Below are positions 55,818 through 64,000 of a DNA stretch of 64,000 nucleotides, one piece after another (the first letter of the stretch is position 1; every line of letters begins with the position of its first letter). Position numbers and translations under genes: made by a program. The stretch spans positions 248,001-312,000 of the forward strand of contig CAJNYU010004518.1 in assembly GCA_905331475.1 (NCBI GenBank). The letters run 5' to 3'. This DNA comes from Rotaria socialis. Its lineage: Eukaryota > Rotifera > Eurotatoria > Philodinida > Philodinidae. A model generated the notes under the pieces. That model was given only the letters and a program-made list of their open reading frames with translations, did no database searches and was not told the origin of the DNA.

Positions 55818-58388
55818 ATGGCCACTGCTTTGTCCAATACATCGACTGACTCATCATTGCTCTCTATCTTCGAACAATGGTGGTGTCCTATATGCAGTTC
55901 CGATATGGAAGATGGTCCTCTTTGCCAAATGTGTCAAAAAGTAATCAAGGAATCGGAAGAAGATCTATCTAATAATGATCAATCAAAATCGGCCGCATTG
56001 TATTCTCAGTATAAACTTTACCGGAGAGCTAAAAGTAAAGAATATGAAACAGGTGACCAAGACAAGTCTATTTCAGTAAGTTGTTGATTTAAAAACAAAA
56101 GATGAATAAAGCAGAATATTTTATTTTATTTTTCATTTAGGATGATAAAAATGCAGTTTTAATCAATTCCGAAGCAGCACCGCCAACACGTATGTCCTTG
56201 ACTATTCGTGATCGTCGACATATGCATGAATCTGGTGCACAAGTCATATTTAACAAGATAAAGAAATATTGCAGACAGGTATTTAACAGGATCAATAATC
56301 GTTTTTTTTGGAGTGATAGAACACAATTACAGATTGATATATAAACTTCTTCTCTTGCTTTTGCCTTTGATCACTGAATTTCAAACGTAATGCATGCATA
56401 AGTAATGCGAGACTATATTCATATATTCTATGTTTTAAGTGAGACAAAAAGAAAAAGTCCATCAGTAGTGCTTAAGTGTTGAATATTTATGTTGAACACT
56501 CTTTGATTGCCATGTATCATTTATATATCTAGGAAAATATACATTTTGTTGATGATCAATTTCCTCCAATAGATGCATCGATTGGATCAGGAACATTCAA
56601 CCAAGTTGCACAGTGGCTACGAATATCTAACGTCGCTCCATCGTCAGAAGAAGATCGTAAATTGCCATGGACTATATTTTCATCGCCTGGTCCAAGTGAT
56701 ATTGCACAAGGTGCTCTAGGCAATTGTTGGTTAGTTGCTGCTTTAGCTTTGGTTTCTGAAAAGCCTCGTTTACTTGAGCATATTCTTCTTACAAAAACAA
56801 TAAATAATGAAGGCGTTTATATGGTACGCGTTTGTCACAATGGCTTGTGGAAAACAATTATTATTGATGATTGCTTTCCATGCACAAGACATAAAAACTT
56901 GGTCTTTACTCAAGCTAAGCGTCGTCAATTGTATGTTCCGTTGATTGAAAAGTCATGTGCAAAACTATTCGGTTCTTATGCTGCTCTAAGAAGTGGAAAT
57001 ATGCGTGAGGGTCTTCAATTATTAACTGGAGCACCATGTGATTATATTGATCTTCAACCAACGAATAATACACTGGATGGTGATATGGCTTGGGCACAAC
57101 TTTTATCTGCTTGCGAATCAAAGTAAGTTGGATGAAATCTATTTCTAAATACCGAGAGAGTTAATGCTATAGATTATTGATCGGAGTATCGTCAGGCGGA
57201 ACTGCTGTGAGCTCAGAAGAATATGCACACGTTCACATTCATAAGGACCATGCATTTTCTCTCCTGGCCGCTAATGCACTTAGAGATGCATCATGGCGTT
57301 TTGTACTTGTTCGTGATCCTCATTCTCATTCAACCTATCGAGAAGAATTGGTAACAGAAAGTATTCTCAAGCAACTACGTGCAGTCAATCCTGAGAAACG
57401 TTCTACTGGTGCTTTTTGGATATCATGGCCTCGATTTCTTCGTTATTTTTCATCTATAACTATCTCACATTATAATAGTGATCATTATGATATACGCGAA
57501 GTAGGTAAATTTACTCGATCATCTACCCAACAAGTAACAATTTACAATCTTCATGTACCTGAGTAAATAAATTTATAAGATTCAGATTTCGGTTTTTAGT
57601 TATTCTATACATTATCTTCAGATCATCAACAATCAATATCAGTTTGGTATATCATCGTCGTGATCGAAAAACGCGTACTTCTCATACTCAATCGTTTGTG
57701 CTTTGTGATACAAGCGAATTCGCAGCAACTGGTATTGTTGGTGCACGTGAGAGTATAATTATGTCTGAGCGTGGAGGCCTTACGTATTGGGTAGGAGCAT
57801 TGCGAGCTGGTGACTATGCACTGGTACCATTTTCAACTAGTTTTTGGCAAAATGATAAAGAAAAAAGAGATTTTACTATTGTCATACATTCAAGCGTGCA
57901 AATTAGTTTAACTACAGAAACTAGACCAGCAACATTTCTTGCTGATTGCCTGATTTCAGCCGTGATTAGAATTGCCAACAAGAAACAGGTCTGTTGATTT
58001 GTATTTGTATACGCATATGTACTTAACTAGATGTCGCTTTTATTTCAAGGACAAAGAAGCTGTATTTTATACAACATCGAATAAACTACGATTTAGGGTG
58101 TTTATCGTTGAAAATCTATCAATCACAAATTATTTAAATTTAGATGTCAATATCCAGATTGCAAAAAGCGTTCGCCACTCTCGTTTTATTGGCGCGCCAC
58201 ATGCCACTCGTGATTGTATACCACCAAGACATCGTCAAATAGTATTTGCTATAGAATGGATTGATAAAACTGGAGTAGCAACTTCTTTGAGTTATTCGTA
58301 TTTGCACAGTCATACTAAGCAGCCGACTGATCCAAGACCACCCATTAGCATTTCTGGCAAGGATTTTCACTCATGGCGAGCATTTTAG
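55818..58388 (+). CDS. CAPN15: Calpain-15 (small optic lobes, SOL type) cysteine protease
   Basis: Six exons (55818-56075, 56141-56278, 56533-57122, 57173-57562, 57622-57988, 58050-58388) join in frame to 693 aa. A four-cysteine finger (C23-x2-C26-x9-C36-x2-C39, after WW) is a single RanBP2/SOL-type zinc finger; human CAPN15 has several. The protease core has QGALGNCWLVAALAL (Cys197) and KDHAFSLLAANAL (His355). Where calpains read RNPWG, this protein reads VRDPHS, so the third catalytic residue Asn is Asp376 and the Trp that follows is absent. The C-terminal half follows CAPN15: GAFWISWPRFLRYFSSI, CIPPRHRQIVFAIEWID and SLSYSYLHSHTKQP. Calpain-15 is a calcium-linked intracellular protease involved in neural development. 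The gene looks intact; activity is uncertain because of the Asn change. Confidence 0.9.
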
Positions 58389-59550
58389 CTATACAAAAAT
58401 TGTAAAGATAATCAAATTATTTACTGTTCAATACTAAAACAGGTTCAAATAAATCCCATTCGTGCATTTCAATATTTCCCATCGCGGACTGCTTTTATAA
58501 TGAACACAATGCTTTTGTGGTCGCCACTTTAAGTTATTTCATTATTTCTTTGTTAATCTGCGAGCGAAAGAGATATGTTATTTTATGGATTACCAATTGA
58601 TTACGAGTATGCGTTTTTAGACTGGCTGTTTGCTAACAAGTTGGTACGAGTAGATTTTTCTTCATTATTATCCAAACCATGTATGTTATTTATTTTACTA
58701 ATTTTTAACCAATCTTCATTGCCAGATAGGGCAAAATAAATACATTTATCAACAATTCAGTATAACAAAGATACAATGAACATTGTTACATGTTTGCTTG
58801 TGTATCATTATACGTTTCACTCAATACAATTATCTTGAAAAAACGATTGTATTTAGTCGAGTCCTGTAAAATGTTCATTTGATCACTGTTTCAATATAGT
58901 ATAATAATAATTTGTTAGTACGACATTTCCTAGTACGAATAATGTTTTTCTTTGTCTGTACATGAAGAAGTAAGACAATAATTACGATATTTATGGCCCT
59001 GTATTTGAATTTTATCGTAACATTTTTTAATGAATAATTTAAGAAAACTATTTTCAAACCGATACTATACTAGTTTTATTCTGCTTATTTTCAAGTGAGC
59101 AACAGAATTGTATGAATGCTTTATTTCTTAATTGATCATGATCAACTATTGAAACCTAGGTACGTACTCTCTTGGCTTCATTCTAGATCATCGTTCAGCA
59201 ACAATTATATATGTCAACATATAGTGGTCACTATACTCACAATCGATCAGTTGAGTTCTTGCGTCAATAAATCAATAGGGAATACTTCTCGAGATATGAA
59301 ATTTAGAGTATGGTAGTGGGTTCTCGTATTCTCTTCGTTTAAATAAATGGTATGGCCATATAGTATAGTGTTCATCGAGTTTTCACTGGCTATCGTAGAT
59401 ACTATGGTCTATCTATTTTCGCAATAAAAATTGCCAAGTTCATACAGTTTATTAATCTTTTAAGTGATAATTTTGATAGATTTGTATCAAATTAAATAGA
59501 TTCTTATTTTGAAAACAATAGAAAATTACAGTGAACTATCGTACAAAAAG
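58389..59550. other. No gene seen; converging 3' ends
   Basis: About 1.2 kb of AT-rich sequence between the calpain stop and the stop of the minus-strand gene at 59551. It presumably holds both 3' untranslated regions. Confidence 0.5.
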
Positions 59551-60339
59551 CTATTCTTTACTAAGAGTGATCATGCGATAAATGACGTAGTGATTCGTGG
59601 TGATAGTCGTAATACAGTTATCTGATTCTTCTTGACGTTCTGCGGTGTGGTCGAGTTCAATACGAAATGTGAGAACTAGTTGTAGGCCGGATAGTAGATC
59701 AATGCATCGGTGCGCGACATACACCCCTAGGTAATCTTGAACTTGTTTGGAATGTGGCTCTATCGGTTGATTTTCTTCGAGGATAAATTGGCAGACATGA
59801 CTTGGAATATCCTTGACGCAATTGCCATATTTGATTATATCGTGCATGTCGCCCATATAGCGTAGATCCTTGGATGGAATTCGAAGTATTATGTCATATA
59901 CACTGTAATCGATGACATTGATGTCAGTACTCAATGATTGATGATTTGGTGTTTCGTAGATGCGCGGAAATTGTGCGCAATGCAAAAGAATAGCTTCGAG
60001 TAGAACTGGACTGGGTATAGCTTTCAGTTGTGTATGGTGTTTAATGACATGTGTTAGTATTTCTTTAGAATTGTTATGAGACAATAGTGAATTAAAGTCA
60101 TCCTTGGAAATGACAAGTGCTGAATGACGTTTCATTCTCGAAAGAACGATACAGACAGATTCGGCTTCTTTGTATTCGGGAAAGATTGCCATAGCGATAT
60201 CTTTCGGAATAAGATGATGAATTTCGAGGTAATCTCTATCAAAATATCTATCAGTCAGATCTTTCAACGTTCCCACATCATATTCACATAGAGGTTTGTA
60301 ATGCACTCTTATTCGGTTCCGGACTTTGCTCTTGGTAAT
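59551..60339 (-). CDS. Uncharacterised protein with a possible HNH/AHH-like HHLIPK motif
   Basis: The exon begins after a gcctatttttag acceptor and reads ITKSKVRNRIRVHYKPLCEY, then DRYFDRDYLEIHHLIPKDIA, IFPEYKEAESVCIVLSRMKR and H, to a stop at 59551 (about 262 codons). The pattern E-x-HHLIPK, about 20 residues, then (I/V)xLSxxxH resembles treble-clef HNH/AHH nucleases, in which the histidines bind metal and attack the phosphodiester; the rest (IDYSVYDIILRIPSKDLRYM, VYVAHRCIDLLSGLQLVL) is not recognised. An open frame on the same strand (60345-60656, ANYLKSFINVQKSQLQSHAA) may be the preceding exon, but the join is not certain. The nuclease idea rests on motif likeness alone. The exon is intact. 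Confidence 0.5.
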   Translation of the reverse strand: MTKSKVRNRIRVHYKPLCEYDVGTLKDLTDRYFDRDYLEIHHLIPKDIAMAIFPEYKEAESVCIVLSRMKRHSALVISKDDFNSLLSHNNSKEILTHVIKHHTQLKAIPSPVLLEAILLHCAQFPRIYETPNHQSLSTDINVIDYSVYDIILRIPSKDLRYMGDMHDIIKYGNCVKDIPSHVCQFILEENQPIEPHSKQVQDYLGVYVAHRCIDLLSGLQLVLTFRIELDHTAERQEESDNCITTITTNHYVIYRMITLSKE

Positions 60340-60656
60340 CTAAAAATAGGCAAACAGTGATAACCGAATAGAAAAGCTCGCTTGCTAATGTAACTTATAA
60401 ACGACAAGACGAAATCGACGCTGTGTCGAATAGCTCCATCATGGGCTAAGACATTTGAGAAAACTGAAGAAAGGATACAGTCTATAAGGATAATATCCCT
60501 TATTTTTCTTGAACTAACTTGAATACTATTTCCCAGGAAAGGGGAATTGCACGAAAAATACCTGGAAAAATATTTAGCTGCATGTGACTGTAGCTGTGAT
60601 TTTTGAACGTTAATGAATGATTTTAGATAGTTGGCGGATCGGCAGAATGTTTGCAA

Positions 60657-61079
60657 TCACACCACAACCTATTCTATTTGAATTATTTCGACAATTAAAA
60701 CACTGATTTGGAAAGCTCTTAAAAATATTCGACTAGTGATGAATTCAAAATTCCTTGTCAAGTGGGCTTAGGCTCCATTTTTAAAGAATAATCATTCAAA
60801 GTAGTCTCTTCTCTATTAATTATGATTTATATCAGAGGATTTAACTCCAACATTGATTCTAGACATGAATATTGTTCGCTGAGAAAAGTGTAGTTGTCTT
60901 GTTTTGATACATATAGATATCATCATTCTTAAACTGGTTCTCTAAAAGATCTGATACGAAGCGATATTTGATACTGAGCATACGTAAATATATATATATA
61001 TATATATGTATGTAATATATCTGGATGGAAAAATATTAACATACCGTAGATTTATTTTCTGCATTCGAAACCAAGTCGC
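60657..61079. other. No gene seen; TA microsatellite
   Basis: AT-rich with a perfect (ta)n run of about 20 bp near 60990-61007. No exon recognised. Confidence 0.5.
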
Positions 61080-62164
61080 CTAACGGTCGAAGTGTATCAT
61101 TTTGAGCATCAGTAGTAGAATTGATAAAAGTACCAATGCAACTAGAAAAACAAAAGTCTCGTTTCTTTTTCGATTCGTCTTCTATTCATAAACACACGTG
61201 TTGGGCACTGAATCCATCACATTGCCCACTATTAAACGTCGTTTAGCCTCTTTTGGTTGATATGATGGACTGTCTACGGTAATCTGTGGGATCAATCGTT
61301 TTATACGCTAAAAATGATCACAAATACTTGCTGTCGTCACCAGAAAGATATACATAAAACTACTGTAACTTACCATAGTAATATATTTGCCAGTAGATTG
61401 CAATACGCGCAGAGCGTCGCCATGGCTAATATTCACAAAACTAATTCTATTAACTCCTAAAATAATATCATCAAGCCTTTGAAAAACAATGAGATCAACA
61501 ACAGTATAGTGGAAGATGATTCACTTCAAACGACCATCACGATCGGCAAAACCACTTTTTGCAATATGACTGACACTGATAGGAATTGAATATTCACTAC
61601 CACCGATAATTGAAAAGCCTAAACAGCTCTTTGATGACTAGATCATAAAACAGAAAAATAGCAATCAAAATATAGACCAATGAATCCATAGGAAAACATT
61701 TCTATTAATCGTTTTGCTTTCTCAATATAGAATTGAAGAATGTTGACTATTTTTGTAATAAGATAGGAAGAAGGTCAGACAGAAAGATGAAAACGACATG
61801 GATACTTAAACGATCTCAATTTTGAATGGTGCAAAGAATCTGGTGATCGAAATAAGTAGGAAAAAAACGATAGAACTACTCATGCCTCTCCGCATGTCTG
61901 CTTTACTGATGTTGTATGTCTTAAAAGTGAAGGTGAAGCGAAGGCACATATTCGTAACCAAAGCTCTCCCACAACATGCTTTCAACTTTTTATGCACATT
62001 CTGTGATTAATTCAAGTGAACATTTTTATACGATATCTTACCCGTTTTAGGCAAATGTAGACTATCTGCCAACCATCATTATTATGATTATGATTTTCAC
62101 CACTTGAGCTACATGGATTTGAATTCACGTCGTCAGTTGTCTGCTCTAAAATCGAATTTGCCAT
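61080..62164 (-). CDS. SYNJ2BP: Tail-anchored PDZ protein (synaptojanin-2-binding protein / OMP25 type)
   Basis: Five minus-strand exons (62164-62042, 61637-61525, 61476-61374, 61307-61196, 61141-61080) join in frame to 170 aa. After a polar start (MANSILEQTTDD) comes a PDZ domain: WQIVYICLKR, LGFSIIGGSEYSIPISVSHI (carboxylate loop LGFSI), KSGFADRDGRLKLDDIILGV, NRISFVNISHGDALRVLQST and GKYITM. A linker (SPSYQPKEAKRRL) leads to a hydrophobic C-terminal helix, FALVLLSILLLMLKMI, and a basic end HFDR. One PDZ plus a C-terminal tail anchor is the layout of SYNJ2BP/OMP25, which sits in the mitochondrial outer membrane and ties partners with PDZ ligands to mitochondria. The human protein is 145 aa. 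The last two exons depend on my choice of a GTGTTT donor; otherwise the frame stops at VYE. Confidence 0.7.
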
Positions 62165-62861
62165 CTTGAATTCAAATTCTACATCAAAGATGAAAAAAAT
62201 TGAAGTTAAATTCAAAGATTCTTTAAAGGTATAGAATAGTGGGTGGGATGAGCTTTGGTCTCGACCTGCAAGTGACAAAGTTGTAATCTATTAAGAAATA
62301 TAAAAATATCGGCAAGTACTCTAAATATATATTCAAGTGTTTTGGGGCCGATGACAATTGTGTACAGAGAAAATTTTCCAGATGGTACGACTTATGTTGG
62401 AAATAAATTTTTGTTGTGAATATCTACCAGTTGATATACTGGTCTCTTTGTGAATCAACTTAGCCTCGGTAGATTTTGTTCATTTTCCAATTGCTCTACT
62501 GTAGAATACAGGAGTGAGAGTAGCACAATAAGTCAGAAAATACTATTAGACAGCTAAATATTTGTCGGCGAACAACGATTAAAGCTTAAAGCCTTAAACT
62601 ATAATTGCAAGTGCACCAAAAAATGATAGCAGAAGTGAGTACTTTTAAAGACTGAAGTATGATTCGATGAAACTACGCAGTAAAAGATTGTGGGCAAACA
62701 GAACGAAATAAAACTGATAACGTTCGCTGTAGCACTCAGTCAGTTTTTACGAAGAAAGAGGTAATCAATCTGTCAAATAGTGTTATCGACCTGATAAAAG
62801 CACAGTCACAGAAGCATTTTTGACTTATAAAAAGTCAAGAAAGACGATTCAACTCCGAGAC
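62165..62861. other. No gene seen
   Basis: About 700 bp, AT-rich, upstream of the PDZ gene and left of the TTAA element. It presumably includes the PDZ gene promoter. Confidence 0.45.
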
Positions 62862-62865
62862 TTAA

Positions 62866-63808
62866 GGGGGAGGGGGGTCGTGACCCTCACTTTTTTGATT
62901 CAATGGGCTTATTTTATAGAGCACATTTTTTTACGTATATCCCCAGTCCAAGTTATAGACACCACAAGACAAATTTTTGGACTAAAACTTTGCCTCTGGG
63001 TGTATCTAGTTTGTGATTGGGTCCCGGCATTAAGTAAAATGACAACTAAAATTTTTATATATGAATCGGTAGAGAATTCTTTTCTCTATCTGATACGTGA
63101 TGAACAAACTTGGAAGAATAATTTGTTCATATTATTAAATAGTGANCGGAGTACAAGTAAACTATCTAGAAAAAATGCTTTTCTCTAAAAGCCGTACTTC
63201 GTCGGTTAGTTTTTTATGCTGATTTTAGATATCATATTTATCTTGCATAAAAATTAACTATTGACGTTGATATTTAGTACTTTTTGAAGATTTGTATTGA
63301 ATTTCGCATATCAACACATTTTGCTCTCTGAAAAAGACACCCAAGTAAAACTTTTTCCTTGAAGATTTTTACACCATTTTGTAGATTTTGAAATGCTTTA
63401 TCGAATTATATGTAGAACGCTATTTTTAAGTACAGTCAAAATTATGAAAACACAACTGAAAGCCATTGAAGCGTAAAAAGTAGGTGTCTATTTCAAAGTA
63501 TTCACTATTAAATAATATGAACAAATTATTCTTCCAAGTTTGTTCATCACGTATCAGATAGAGAAAAGAATTCTCTACCGATTCATATATAAAAATTTTA
63601 GTTGTCATTTTACTTAATGCCGGGAACCAATCACAAACTAGATACACCCAGAGGCAAAGTTTTAGTTCAAAAATTTGTCTTGTGGTGTCTATAACTTGGA
63701 CTGGGTATATCCAGTAAAGATAAAAATTGGCGGATATAAGTAAAAAAATGTGCTCTATAAAACAAGCCCATTGAATCAAAAAAGTGAGGGCCACGGCCCC
63801 CTCCCCCC
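62866..63808. mobile_element. TTAA-flanked foldback element with long inverted arms
   Basis: Flanked by TTAA at 62862-62865 and 63809-63812, with ends gggggagggggg and its inverse. The arms run from the ends to about 63145 and from about 63505, with high identity; the right arm carries an extra stretch of about 25 bp (aatttttatctttactggat) near 63712. Frames in the arms encode similar peptides (VIDTTRQIF, KMTTKIFIYESVENSFLY), but this follows from the duplication and does not look like a real protein. The spacer is unique and begins at the ambiguous base N at 63146. A TTAA target suggests the piggyBac superfamily; no transposase is present. Confidence 0.68.
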
Positions 63809-64000
63809 TTAAAAAGTCCTGATACAATCGAGCATGATCGTTTACCACGCTGAAGTGACTTTAGCATTTTTGTGAATGTGGGTGAGGGCGTACATGTCGG
63901 GCGTGGATCACCCTAGTCGAAAATCTTGTATGCAAGATCTTGAAATCGTAGGGTCAGCAAGTAAGATCTTAATATCAAGATTTTTAAAAGATAATTTGTT

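Noticed and set aside
62820-63848. Two similar 120-140-codon frames facing each other near the window end
   Set aside because: They are the inverted arms of the TTAA-flanked element; the likeness reflects DNA duplication and no protein family or start context supports them.

Overview
The window looks like nuclear DNA of a bdelloid rotifer (Adineta/Rotaria type). It is AT-rich, its genes have short GT-AG introns (often 40-100 nt), and its metazoan genes (calpain-15, ELOVL, DOMON copper monooxygenase, importin-5, ABHD6-like and MGLL-like lipases, claudin-like protein, F-box protein) sit beside families known to be expanded or foreign in bdelloids. The organism call is inference from gene content and memory; no search was run.

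Layout. 0-5.3 kb: importin-5 pseudogene, a foldback repeat, a membrane-protein fragment, a type II membrane protein gene hit by a terminal-inverted-repeat (TIR) element, and a claudin-like tetraspan. 7-9 kb: one-exon F-box protein. 10.8-15 kb: an arginine ADP-ribosyltransferase (ART) gene and a SHRW/HET-TIR-like gene. 16.4-20.1 kb: decayed DOMON/copper monooxygenase gene with a Mutator-like element at its 5' end. 22.5-28.7 kb: unknown possibly mitochondrial protein, DUF1348 protein of bacterial type, dead mariner, gene relics. 30-34.2 kb: ELOVL elongase and an ART-LRR gene. 34.3-39.1 kb: two MITEs, an ART-TPR gene and a TIR element at its 3' end. 39.4-41 kb: amino-acid permease without its 5' exons. 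41.9-44.6 kb: palindrome with 1,030-nt arms. 44.7-50.1 kb: charged-helix protein, interrupted ankyrin-ART gene, ABHD6-like hydrolase. 52.2-58.4 kb: dead monoacylglycerol-lipase paralogue and calpain-15. 59.5-62.2 kb: HHLIPK protein and a tail-anchored PDZ protein of SYNJ2BP type. 62.9-63.8 kb: TTAA-flanked foldback element.

The most notable theme is four ART-domain genes within about 38 kb, each with a different partner: a conserved unnamed N-terminal domain alone, that domain plus TPRs, LRRs, or ankyrins. Together with the SHRW/HET-TIR-like gene and the F-box protein this resembles the modular layout of innate-immune or conflict proteins, but that function is inference. A second theme is gene decay and non-autonomous DNA elements: several host genes are pseudogenes and at least seven TIR or foldback elements are present. 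Both ambiguous N bases lie exactly at the inner edge of an inverted-repeat arm, so those two palindromes may be partly assembly products.
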